Made by a program: the position numbers and the translations under genes. Below, piece by piece: positions 33,696 through 42,278 of a stretch of 53,226 bases of DNA. Source of the DNA: a virus; the IMG/VR virus record IMGVR_UViG_3300022594_000007, positions 1-53,226 of that record. One strand, 5' to 3'. Each line of letters opens with the position of its first letter. Within the stretch, counting starts at the first letter, position 1. The notes beneath the pieces were generated by a model. That model saw only the letters and a list, made by a program, of their open reading frames with translations. It did no database searches and was not told the origin of the DNA.

Positions 33696-35847
33696 AACCG
33701 CTAGTAACCGGTTTTCCTGAGCTATCTGTTAGTACTCCGCCTGACCCTGTTTTAACTGCATTTGATGCTGTGGTAGTTTCTGTGCCAGCGTTAATTCCTT
33801 TAGATGTAAACAAATCTTTGTAATATGCATAAGCACTTCTGCGCTGTGCTAGCCCGTTAGTGCCGCCGTTAACTAGTGCAGATACTGAATCTACATCGTC
33901 CCAGAATTTTTCAGTATCTGTATAAGGCTGGCTCATTGTTTTATTTTTAAATCCAGGAGTTTTAAATTTAGTAAAGAAGAAAATAACACTCTTAGAAGCA
34001 AGTTCAATTTGCTCAACTAGCTCTGGAGAACCTAGAACATCTTGTCCAAAGAAATCAGTCATGCGCTGATACAACTTTCTACCTGTACATTGAATAAATC
34101 CACGACCTTTAAATCGAATACCGTCTCCAGACTGTGTATTACCTAAGTCTGCACGGCCTTCATATTCTCCGCCGCTAGCAAGTTCTCGCAAGTAAATGAA
34201 GCCGCCTGACTCAACTTTACATTGTGCCATCCAAGCCGCAAGTTTAATTGGGTTAGTAATTCCTGCATTAATTAAAGTCTGTTTCAAGAACGCTTCGTTT
34301 GCGGCCGCATTTTTTCCTAAAGGTTTTCCAACAGGATTATTGTTTACAGGAACTTTACCGCCTTCAGCTGTTGGACCGCTTGGAGCATCGAGTGGTTGAT
34401 TAACCTGTGTATCAGTCTTGTCTGGCGTGAAATTACTTGGGTTAATATTTTCGTGATGATCCCACGGCTCGTGTGTTGGCACACGTTGCATGATACTTTG
34501 AATGTCAGTATCTTTATAAAATTTATTATTTGACCATCCAGATCCCGCCGATCTATTCGGTAATGAAAATAGTTCTAAAGGTGTTGGTTGATCCGGTGCT
34601 GTTGCACCATCTGTAGCTACAGAGTTTAATAGTAATTGTTTGCCGACAATTTTCTGTACCCCACTTGCACCTATGCTAATATTAGCATTAGATGCCATTA
34701 CAAAATCTCCGCCGCTAACAATACTTGTTTTTGCAGTAGCCTGTTGACGTATTTCTGCACCAGCAGATAAGTTATAGTTTCCTTGGAATTGAACTTTGCC
34801 GTCTGCACCTGCTAATAGGTAGTACTGTTTAGCAACGTTAGTTTCCATAGTGCCGCTAGCACGGATATGCATGTTGCGGCCGGCTTCAAAATTGATATCA
34901 CGGTCAGCACGGAAGTTAAAGTCTTGTTCAGAGTGTATGCTTACAGAGTCTGCGGCATAGATATCTATCTTACCATTGCTGGTCATTTCTAACCATGCAG
35001 TACCTTTAGCATTACCTATGTAGATCAAGTCAGCTGTATTATGTAATAGGATCTGATGCCCTGTGCGTGTTCTTAAACGTACAAGCTCATTCTTACCGTC
35101 TTGATCACCATCGTCCATGACAAATGTTGTGCCGCCTAATCTGCTAACTGGTGCCATAACAGTCTTTTCAATACCAATGTTTCCACGTTTGGCATTAGAG
35201 GACGTATCAATAGGACCCGGAGTGCTTATTCCGTATACTTGACTAGGAACTTCGCGACGAGCACTAGAACTAGTAACTCCTCGAATCGTATCTAGTAATA
35301 GACCCTGTGTTAATAACCGATCTGCAAAAGGATGTATTGGTTTGCCAAACGTATTAGGTTTTGGAATTTCTAGAGTTCTACTTTTCTTGTGAAACTCTGC
35401 AACAGGCAAATAATTTGTACCATACTTCTGCTGTTGTGCAGGAGTCATTTCTGTGTACTTGCTAGCCGCAATACCCGGCATCATATGATTTTGATAGCTG
35501 TCTTGAATACAGCCCATCCAATAGCCTGCGTTAGTATCGCCGTCAATAAAAATACACAAGACAGTAGCACCAATATCAGGTGGAATCATCCACATGCCAT
35601 AAGATTTCTGCACATCATTAAAGCTGGCAGAATTGTTACCTTCGTAATCTACGTTGGTAGTTCCTGCAAAGGGACTTAGATAACGGACAGGAATTTGAGT
35701 TCCTATCTTTTCCATGCTACCTGTAGTACCTTTTAATAAAGTAACTTCAAGCATACCCATGTAGGTTGTATCTAAGTGGTTTGTGACGATGCCGATATAC
35801 GGGCCAACGCCTATCTTTTTACCAGCAAGTCTTGCATCAATTGTCAT
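33691..35847 (-). CDS. Baseplate hub/spike gp5-like with C-terminal GH19-type lytic domain
   Basis: This is a 718-residue spike protein. Residues about 1-140 form the gp5 OB-fold region (KIGVGPYIGIVTNHLD, MGMLEVTLL). Residues about 285-400 are a beta-helix with the alternating D-I/V-N pattern of needle proteins (SVSIHSEQDFNF, RDINFEAGRNMHIRA). Residues about 525-690 resemble a GH19 chitinase/lysozyme: VESGGF with the likely catalytic Glu near 545, YEGRADLGNT and RFKGRGFIQCTGR. In T4 gp5 the lysozyme sits between the OB fold and the needle and is of another family; here it follows the needle. The protein should pierce the outer membrane and cut peptidoglycan during infection. The ribosome-binding site GAAGGTT overlaps the upstream stop. 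Confidence 0.9.
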   Translation of the reverse strand: MTIDARLAGKKIGVGPYIGIVTNHLDTTYMGMLEVTLLKGTTGSMEKIGTQIPVRYLSPFAGTTNVDYEGNNSASFNDVQKSYGMWMIPPDIGATVLCIFIDGDTNAGYWMGCIQDSYQNHMMPGIAASKYTEMTPAQQQKYGTNYLPVAEFHKKSRTLEIPKPNTFGKPIHPFADRLLTQGLLLDTIRGVTSSSARREVPSQVYGISTPGPIDTSSNAKRGNIGIEKTVMAPVSRLGGTTFVMDDGDQDGKNELVRLRTRTGHQILLHNTADLIYIGNAKGTAWLEMTSNGKIDIYAADSVSIHSEQDFNFRADRDINFEAGRNMHIRASGTMETNVAKQYYLLAGADGKVQFQGNYNLSAGAEIRQQATAKTSIVSGGDFVMASNANISIGASGVQKIVGKQLLLNSVATDGATAPDQPTPLELFSLPNRSAGSGWSNNKFYKDTDIQSIMQRVPTHEPWDHHENINPSNFTPDKTDTQVNQPLDAPSGPTAEGGKVPVNNNPVGKPLGKNAAANEAFLKQTLINAGITNPIKLAAWMAQCKVESGGFIYLRELASGGEYEGRADLGNTQSGDGIRFKGRGFIQCTGRKLYQRMTDFFGQDVLGSPELVEQIELASKSVIFFFTKFKTPGFKNKTMSQPYTDTEKFWDDVDSVSALVNGGTNGLAQRRSAYAYYKDLFTSKGINAGTETTTASNAVKTGSGGVLTDSSGKPVTSGS

Positions 35848-35849
35848 TG

Positions 35850-38800
35850 TTAACCTTCACCCCAACCATTGTTGACGTTGCCTTTATTTGTAGATGCCAC
35901 TAGTGTATCTAATGGACTTGTTGTTCTAAGCGAGCCAAGTTTTGCGGCCGCTGTATTTGATAAATCTGCGGTACCTGATTGTACCATAGTTCTAACCGCT
36001 GATATGTTTGATTCTACTGATCCTAGACCAGCTTGCGAAGGTAATAGTCCAGTTAAACCGTTAGACACATTAAGCGATGAACCAACAAGGTTATTTAAAC
36101 CTGATTGAGCCGCGGTCAATTTATCTGTGAGTGCTGTTGTTCCTACTGCACCAAAGCCTTGTGCTAGTCCGCCTGCGGCCTGTCCTACAGTATTAGTAAG
36201 TTGATTTAAACCTGCAACACCCGATAAACTTGTCTTACCAGCAGAAATGGATGCATTGGCTTTAGCAATAGTATCGTTGATGTTTGTCGATACTGCTTCT
36301 TCATTTTGTAAAGGAGGTAGATTAGCAATATTATCTTTTGTTAAGTTTGCCATAACTAAACCCTGGCCTTTAAATCCGTTTAAATCTACGTTAGCAGGAA
36401 TGTTGCTTTCTAAATCTTGTAACTGTCCAAGTATTTTACTCTTGATTGATGGATCTAATCCAGATAACTGTGCCGGGTCAATACCAACTCTAGCCGCAAG
36501 TGCTGTTGGATCAACATTAGGTATGCCTTGAGTAACTGATGCCACCGCAGAACTTGCTCCGTTTAGTAATCCGTCTGCTTGTCCTTTTAACTGATTAACT
36601 TTATCAACTGCTCCGCCAGTTAGTCCTGCAACTGCGGATGCCGCACCTCCAGCATTTGCTACTTGACTTGCAACGCTAGATGCTAAAATAGCAGATGAGT
36701 TAGCTGTTGGCAATACTCCATTGACAATATTATTAACGCTAGCTACTGATGCAGGTGCAAGTTTTGAGACGCCGCCAATAATGTTTGATATTCCGCTTGT
36801 AGATAATCTAATACCCTGTGCCAGAGAATCTATTCCGTTAAGACTTGCGCCAACGTTAATACCTAGCTGAGGAGCAATAGTTCTTACCTGTCCCACAATA
36901 TTTTGTACTGCACCGCCAACGCCTGCAATAGAAGTTAAGCCTCCAGTTACTAGGCCAATTGCTCCAGCAATACCGCCACCGGCCGCATTAACAAAGTTAG
37001 GAATAGATCCTGCGCTACCAATATCTGGTAATCCTCTAAGCAGACTTGCAACTTGGAAATCGTTTGGTCGTGTTCCGCTAGTCTGTACTCCTGCAGGTGC
37101 AATATCTTTAACCTGCTGTTCTCCTGGTTTAGGTGTTGCTTTGTATCCAGAGTCTGTGCTGGTCTTCTTAGCTTCAATTAATTGTCCCGGCATTCTTAAC
37201 AGTTTAAGATTCTGTTTAAAATTTCCGCCAGCAAAATCTGAAGACACTTCTGTTACTTTATAAATTCCACTGAAGGGCAATATTTGTGCATCAAAGTATA
37301 CTGAGCCACCTTTTTCAAATGTGTTGTAATCAACTGGTGTGCGCCAATTAACATTAATATAGACTTCTCCGGCATTTATAGGAGCTTCTCCATTTTTAGT
37401 AATGCCCTTGTCTGCTAGGTCATGTGTTTGATTTCCAATACCACCGGTAACCAAATAGTAAGGATCGCCAAATATATCAATTGTACAAGTTGCCAAGTCT
37501 ACTGATTGTACAATAGCATTATGCATTGTTTGAGCAAGAGTATGGTATGGTGTGTTCTGGCGTGATTGCCCTGATAAACCGTTTGATGCAACGAACCCAG
37601 CTGGGATTGACATTATTTTAGCTGTTGGATTTTTATTGTCTTTAACTGTTTGTGTATCTGCTTTTGGTGCTTGTAGTTCTTGTGTGTTTGCCGCACCTGC
37701 GCCTGTTGCCGCACCGCTTGAATCTCTTTCACCTGTTCTTGGTGGAATAGATTGAAAATACAAATTATTAAATTTTAAATTAAAATTAATAACGTCTTTG
37801 TTTTTGCCCATGTACAAATAGTCATAGGTACGTTTAATTTGCGTTTTAATACCTTTGAAATCTGCAATACCTAATTGCTCACCTGGCAATCTTGTATAGT
37901 GCATCTTATATGGTACAACAATATAACGATATAGTTTATTCTTTGCTAGTCCTTGAGGATCTACACTACCTTCTAATACTTCAACTTCTGTACGAACCAT
38001 AAAATAGGTAAGCATTCCGTCACCTTTTTTAATTTCGTCAAGATTTTTAATAATGTCTTTAGTATATTCGCTATCTCGAATTACTGCTTCAATAATTTCG
38101 TGTACGTTTGCGCCCTGCGGAAATGCTGTTTGATTTGTGCCCGGCTCGTACTTTATACCTTTGTCCTCAGCCGACGGATTATTTGTTTTGTTTTCTTGAC
38201 CTTTATATCCAGGACCCGGATTAGGAGCGTCTGGAGTGGCCATTGCAGGAGTTTGATTACCGCGGAGTCCTTGGTTTAACTTGGCCGCAAATATACTACC
38301 GCTTTCTGTCCACTCAGGTGTTCTACCGTTTCTCATTGAAACCATTGTAGTTCCAGGAGCTTCTGGTTTGGCAAAATATATTTCAAATTCGTCTCTATTT
38401 CTAGACTCGGGGCCTTTTGTTTTCTTAGCGTCTTCGGTTACTGCTTCGTTTAAATTTTTAAACATGTCTTTTAGCAGTTCGCCGACTGTATCGCCTTTCA
38501 TTTTTAAATCAGATTTTAATTTTCCAATTTCGCCAAATGTTTTTTGTTCGATAGGCGTACAGGTCACGTGATAGGTTGTGCCTTTATCTGTCGTTTCTAC
38601 TGTAACACCGTTTACTAGTACAGGATAATAGCGTGTGCTATTAGGAATTAACTCAGGACTACCATCAGGGCCAGTTGACTTATCGTTGTATCCGTAGAAT
38701 TCTAATTTAAAAACAAAGTGTGCGGCTGGATATGTTAGCGCACCGGTTGCTTGGGATGCAACTGATAGGGCTTGCAAGAAGCCGCCCATACTGTAGGGCT

Positions 38801-39308
38801 CAATTACATCAAAAGAAATTTTGGTAGGTAAAGATGTTCCAGCTTCTTTGGAAAATGCCATTAGGCCTGCAATCTTTACGTTGTCAATAACAAAGTCAAA
38901 TCTGCCTGCACTTTCTTTGTTAAAACCGTTGATCAAATCAATTACTTCAGAATAGTTTGTAGCGGTATTGTTAATTACGTCTGTGCTTAATTTATTGGTA
39001 ATTTGAGCAGAACCTTTACCAGAAGATTTTGCAATAATAAATTTCTGGCTAGACTTTTCGTATGACTTAGGATCTGTTAATGCTTTATCTTCCAGCGCAC
39101 TAAAAGTAAAAACATAGTTCCAAGATCGATAATTGTGCAGTACATTGACTTCACTGCCTTTAAGAATAAAGGGCTGATCTCCACCAAGCGTTGTGCCGGC
39201 CGCGCCCTTGTTATTTGTACCAGGAACTGCACCCTGTTGGGCGCCCGCTTGGACCGTTTGTGTGTCCTGATTTGTTTTGACTTCGGCCACGCCTTGTGAT
39301 TCTGGCAT
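35850..39308 (-). CDS. Putative baseplate hub protein (gp27-position) with long Ala/Gly/Ser tail
   Basis: This 1152-residue protein lies directly upstream of gp5. The N-terminal 45 residues are Gln/Gly-rich. A folded region (about 50-300) includes WNYVFTFSALEDKAL and VTVETTDKGTTYHVTCTPIE. Residues about 590-710 contain IDIFGDPYYLV, VYINVNWRTP and FSGIYKVTEVSSDF, a beta-rich pattern typical of hub or late-control-D-type proteins that carry the spike. The last ~430 residues are Ala/Gly/Ser/Asn-rich, low in aromatic residues, and look helical or flexible. The hub role is inferred from gene order and the beta pattern; no direct gp27 similarity is certain. The stop codon and the gp5 ribosome-binding site overlap. 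Confidence 0.68.
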   Translation of the reverse strand: MPESQGVAEVKTNQDTQTVQAGAQQGAVPGTNNKGAAGTTLGGDQPFILKGSEVNVLHNYRSWNYVFTFSALEDKALTDPKSYEKSSQKFIIAKSSGKGSAQITNKLSTDVINNTATNYSEVIDLINGFNKESAGRFDFVIDNVKIAGLMAFSKEAGTSLPTKISFDVIEPYSMGGFLQALSVASQATGALTYPAAHFVFKLEFYGYNDKSTGPDGSPELIPNSTRYYPVLVNGVTVETTDKGTTYHVTCTPIEQKTFGEIGKLKSDLKMKGDTVGELLKDMFKNLNEAVTEDAKKTKGPESRNRDEFEIYFAKPEAPGTTMVSMRNGRTPEWTESGSIFAAKLNQGLRGNQTPAMATPDAPNPGPGYKGQENKTNNPSAEDKGIKYEPGTNQTAFPQGANVHEIIEAVIRDSEYTKDIIKNLDEIKKGDGMLTYFMVRTEVEVLEGSVDPQGLAKNKLYRYIVVPYKMHYTRLPGEQLGIADFKGIKTQIKRTYDYLYMGKNKDVINFNLKFNNLYFQSIPPRTGERDSSGAATGAGAANTQELQAPKADTQTVKDNKNPTAKIMSIPAGFVASNGLSGQSRQNTPYHTLAQTMHNAIVQSVDLATCTIDIFGDPYYLVTGGIGNQTHDLADKGITKNGEAPINAGEVYINVNWRTPVDYNTFEKGGSVYFDAQILPFSGIYKVTEVSSDFAGGNFKQNLKLLRMPGQLIEAKKTSTDSGYKATPKPGEQQVKDIAPAGVQTSGTRPNDFQVASLLRGLPDIGSAGSIPNFVNAAGGGIAGAIGLVTGGLTSIAGVGGAVQNIVGQVRTIAPQLGINVGASLNGIDSLAQGIRLSTSGISNIIGGVSKLAPASVASVNNIVNGVLPTANSSAILASSVASQVANAGGAASAVAGLTGGAVDKVNQLKGQADGLLNGASSAVASVTQGIPNVDPTALAARVGIDPAQLSGLDPSIKSKILGQLQDLESNIPANVDLNGFKGQGLVMANLTKDNIANLPPLQNEEAVSTNINDTIAKANASISAGKTSLSGVAGLNQLTNTVGQAAGGLAQGFGAVGTTALTDKLTAAQSGLNNLVGSSLNVSNGLTGLLPSQAGLGSVESNISAVRTMVQSGTADLSNTAAAKLGSLRTTSPLDTLVASTNKGNVNNGWGEG

Positions 39309-39311
39309 TTA

Positions 39312-39614
39312 TTATATTCCTAATACTGCTTTAAGAGTTGTAATTTTTGGAACGTAGATAATTTTTCCAGGAACCAGATCGTATATTGGATCTTTAATTA
39401 GGTCTTTATTTCTTACAGCAAACACCCACCACAAGCCTGCATCTTGATAAAAATCATAGGCTAACAAATCTGGTCTATGCATATATGTTGGTGTAACTGT
39501 AAATTGTATATCGTCCGCTTGATATGGAATATCTCTAAATGTTGCAACATCTAGAAACCCTGAAGACTGATCAGTAAAATAATAGGGACTAGTTTTAGCG
39601 TATGATGATGACAT
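39312..39614 (-). CDS. gp53-like baseplate wedge / LysM-type protein
   Basis: This is a 100-residue protein. The core HRPDLLAYDFYQDAGLWWVF followed by AVRNKDLIKDPIYDLVPG matches the pattern of gp53-type baseplate proteins (Arg-Pro-x-x-Leu-Ala, Trp-x-Val, Asn-x-Asp-P). The end VPGKIIYVP resembles a LysM-type or tail-X element. T4 gp53 has 196 residues, so this is a short form. gp53 bridges wedges in the baseplate. The start codon overlaps the stop of the upstream gene by 1 nt (TAATG), with AAAGGA before it, indicating translational coupling. Confidence 0.8.
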   Translation of the reverse strand: MSSSYAKTSPYYFTDQSSGFLDVATFRDIPYQADDIQFTVTPTYMHRPDLLAYDFYQDAGLWWVFAVRNKDLIKDPIYDLVPGKIIYVPKITTLKAVLGI

Positions 39615-41209
39615 TATAGATATCCTTTACCTGCCAACGCACCTTGCAACCATTTATCAACACCGTAGCCCATCATTTCTTGTCTACTGTACATGATGTT
39701 TAATGTTATTGAAAGTGTGCATGATGTTGGCACCATTGTGTTTCCATACCCTGCTATCCCACGTCCTACCGCAATGTAGTCAACTTGGTCTGGAAGTTCT
39801 AATTTAAAATCTGCAACCGATACAGGTACATTCTTAAACTGATAATCACCAAACGCATCTAAGCGACAGATTGGAGGAGGTGCACCAGCATTGGTATCAT
39901 CGCCCCATTTCATTTTTGTCAATGCTCTAAGTACGTGTTGGGCGGCTAATATGATTGCGGCTTCGTATTCGTTCTGTGCAGTAAACTTACCACTAACTGA
40001 AATAGGTCCTACTGAACTGCTCTGAAAGTTGTAAAACTGATAGTTAGAGTGTGTTACTTTATTTTGATTGTATGTTGCTTGGTTTGAAACGCTAACTTGT
40101 GGAGTATAAGGAAACAGTATTCCGCCTAGTTGAGCTAGGATGCCGTTAGGGCCTGCGGCAGGACCAACAAGATAGTTAGATGGTATACGCAACTTAACTC
40201 GCATGTCTTGAGAAGAACCAAACCCAGCAACGGCCGCAACTGGTTTAGATGGCATTGAACTTAATACACCTCTGCTTGCGCCGGCTTTGTCAAAGTTAAT
40301 TCCAATGCCGCCGCCAACTGCTTTTAATCCTGTGCCTATTGCAGATCCAACTGAGCTTAATCCTCTAGATGCTCTATCTTTTAAACTCGATAAACTATCT
40401 AAAGAACCAATACCGCCACTAATATTACTTGACGATGGATTTGTCACTGACGTGCCGCCAGTTGGATTGTCTAATGCTGTTTGTGCCGCAGTAACTTCTG
40501 CATCTGCATTAGTAATATCGTTTTGTGCATCTTCTAATGTTTTCTGTGCGGCTTCTAATTGTAGTTGTGCATCATCTACTGCAACAGGATCTACAGGATC
40601 TGCTGTTTGTGCTAGGTCCAATGCATCTTGTGCCTGCTGAACTGCTGTTTCTGCGCCAACGGCTAACTGAACTGCGGCAGTATATTTTGCATTGGCATTG
40701 TCTAATGCCGCTTGTGCGGCTGACGGTCCAGTTGCTGTGCCATCTGTTGCAGGTGTTGAACTAGTTGTGCCGTCAGTATTAGTTGTTAATGTACTACCAT
40801 CATCAAATGTTTGTACTGTTTGACCGCCAGGTAATTGTGAAGTATTTGCTCCAGGTGCACCACTAGGATTAGTTGCTTGGTCTGGATTCTCTTTAAGAGT
40901 TGTTTCTGAAGTTGATGCCGGTGTAGTAGTGGCAGGAGTAGGTGCTGTTACACCGGGCTGAGATTCTAATAATTTATTATAATTTGCAATAGAGTCTGGA
41001 GATGCGCTATCTGGATTTGCTGTAAATTTAAGTGTGCCACCACTTACAGGATCTGGAATAGAATAAGAAACAGATTTACCGCTATCAATTGATGTTACAA
41101 TATTTTGAATTTCTAAAGGCGAGACTCCGGATGCAAAAGTTACACCTTTGTACAAATAATTACCGGATACCGGATCTACAATTACGCCACTTGGTAGTGT
41201 TGTTGCCAT
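39614..41209 (-). CDS. Tail/baseplate structural protein, first gene of the late operon
   Basis: This is a 531-residue protein. Residues about 1-60 are beta-rich. Residues about 60-160 are Thr/Pro/Gly/Asn low complexity. Residues about 163-250 form an Ala/Asp/Gln-rich coiled coil (VQQAQDALDLAQ, LEAAQKTLEDAQND). The C-terminal domain (about 325-531) is conserved in type: LFPYTPQVSVSNQATYN, an ISVSGKFTAQNEYEA stretch, HVLRALTKMKWGDD, GAPPP and an ending in TLSITLNIMYSRQE. Proteins with this end domain occur in tail or baseplate modules of many environmental phages; a tube-cap or inner-baseplate role is possible. The ribosome-binding site GAGGA lies before the ATG. Confidence 0.7.
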   Translation of the reverse strand: MATTLPSGVIVDPVSGNYLYKGVTFASGVSPLEIQNIVTSIDSGKSVSYSIPDPVSGGTLKFTANPDSASPDSIANYNKLLESQPGVTAPTPATTTPASTSETTLKENPDQATNPSGAPGANTSQLPGGQTVQTFDDGSTLTTNTDGTTSSTPATDGTATGPSAAQAALDNANAKYTAAVQLAVGAETAVQQAQDALDLAQTADPVDPVAVDDAQLQLEAAQKTLEDAQNDITNADAEVTAAQTALDNPTGGTSVTNPSSSNISGGIGSLDSLSSLKDRASRGLSSVGSAIGTGLKAVGGGIGINFDKAGASRGVLSSMPSKPVAAVAGFGSSQDMRVKLRIPSNYLVGPAAGPNGILAQLGGILFPYTPQVSVSNQATYNQNKVTHSNYQFYNFQSSSVGPISVSGKFTAQNEYEAAIILAAQHVLRALTKMKWGDDTNAGAPPPICRLDAFGDYQFKNVPVSVADFKLELPDQVDYIAVGRGIAGYGNTMVPTSCTLSITLNIMYSRQEMMGYGVDKWLQGALAGKGYL

Positions 41210-41222
41210 ATATTAATTCCTC

Positions 41223-41237
41223 TATACGTTATTTACC
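41223..41237 (-). promoter_or_regulatory. Weak late promoter candidate at the head of the late operon
   Basis: The minus strand reads GGTAAATAACGTATA about 14 bp before the first gene of the 37-kb late operon. The TAAATA core fits the phage late pattern, though the first positions differ. No sigma70-like site for this operon is visible in the 120-bp divergent gap (41210-41329). Confidence 0.35.
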
Positions 41238-41279
41238 CAGATAAATAATGTGTGCAGTTAATCACATTCCACAAAATGG

Positions 41280-41309
41280 TTGACACTCCTGTAAACTTTA
41301 TGTTACAAT
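41280..41309 (+). promoter_or_regulatory. Sigma70 promoter for the late sigma factor gene
   Basis: TTGACA (41280-41285) and TACAAT (41304-41309) are spaced by 18 bp, with a TGT extended -10 element at 41301-41303. The ATG lies 20 bp downstream of the -10 box. Host polymerase should express gp55 before late transcription begins. Confidence 0.82.
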
Positions 41310-41329
41310 ACTAACTGTAGGAGACAATA

Positions 41330-42232
41330 ATGACCGGTATAATAACAACAAGAAAGGTCAAGTATCTCAATAATAGAGATTTACTTGCAGAAATTCACAA
41401 AAGCAAGAACACATATAGTACTTTTGTGAAGCCAGAATATCATCAATACGACATAATTTTAACCAGTTTAGATAAAGTTAACATTAGAACTGTCGCTGAT
41501 GCTAAACGTGCTAGAGCTAAACGCATTGGTTTAGAAGCTTTTAATAAAGCAAAACTATCAGGTGATAAGAAAGTCAAGTTAGCAGACTGTACGCCAGACT
41601 ATAAAACTATTGCTAAGACAGATGTCATCATCCGCATTATGACATTTGAACATATTCCGTTAGCACCAGGACGTAAAAAGACTGTAAAAAGCACAGCCGA
41701 CGGACATGAAAAAGTCAATTTTCCGCCATTTCAACATTGGAAGTTTGACGATGCTGACCAGCTGACATGTGTAGGTAAAAGTCACTGGAAAGGCGGTATT
41801 AAGACAGGAAAGTTTTCAAAAGACCACGGACGCATTACAGAAAACCTAGGTAAAATGTATATCAAACTAAGCGAGCGATATGCACAACGCAGTAATTGGC
41901 GTGGTTATACCTATATTGAAGAAATGCGTGGGCAGGCTATTTTACAATTAAGCCAAATTGGTCTACAGTTTGATGAGTCTAAATCAGAAAACCCGTTTGC
42001 TTACTATACAGCGGCCGTTACTAACAGCTTTACCAGAGTGCTTAATATCGAAAAGAAAATGCAAAACATCCGTGATGACATGTTAGAAGAAGCAGGACTA
42101 ACTCCATCAATGACTCGACAAAACCGAGAAGAGTTTGCAGAAGAAACTGCTCGTCAAGCAGAGATCTATAAAAACATGCGTATGCCAAAATCCGAAGAAA
42201 CTCCGGAAGAAGAAGGCGAGGCAGAGGCTTGA
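41330..42232 (+). CDS. 55: Late transcription sigma factor gp55-like
   Basis: This is a 300-residue protein. The middle to C-terminal region (about 178-250) carries the gp55 signature: LSERYAQRSNWRGYTYIEEM, then IGLQFDESKSENPFAYYTAA and RVLNIEKK, equivalent to sigma region 2. gp55 binds host core RNA polymerase and recognises the TATAAATA late box; such boxes are seen in this window. T4 gp55 has 185 residues. Here the N-terminal ~170 residues are extra and partly basic (AKRARAKRIGLEAF), and the last 30 are Glu-rich. In T4 the gp55 C-terminus contacts the sliding clamp, but no clear clamp-binding box is seen here. The ribosome-binding site is TAGGAGA. Confidence 0.88.
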   Translation: MTGIITTRKVKYLNNRDLLAEIHKSKNTYSTFVKPEYHQYDIILTSLDKVNIRTVADAKRARAKRIGLEAFNKAKLSGDKKVKLADCTPDYKTIAKTDVIIRIMTFEHIPLAPGRKKTVKSTADGHEKVNFPPFQHWKFDDADQLTCVGKSHWKGGIKTGKFSKDHGRITENLGKMYIKLSERYAQRSNWRGYTYIEEMRGQAILQLSQIGLQFDESKSENPFAYYTAAVTNSFTRVLNIEKKMQNIRDDMLEEAGLTPSMTRQNREEFAEETARQAEIYKNMRMPKSEETPEEEGEAEA

Positions 42233-42257
42233 TCTTAGTCAAATTATCTGCTATACT
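42229..42257 (+). promoter_or_regulatory. Extended -10 sigma70 promoter for gp47/gp46
   Basis: TTGATC (42229-42234) and TATACT (42252-42257) are spaced by 17 bp, with TGC forming an extended -10 element at 42249-42251. The -35 box overlaps the gp55 stop codon. It should add early expression of the recombination nuclease genes. Confidence 0.7.
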
Positions 42258-42278
42258 TTACATAGGAGATTAATATAG

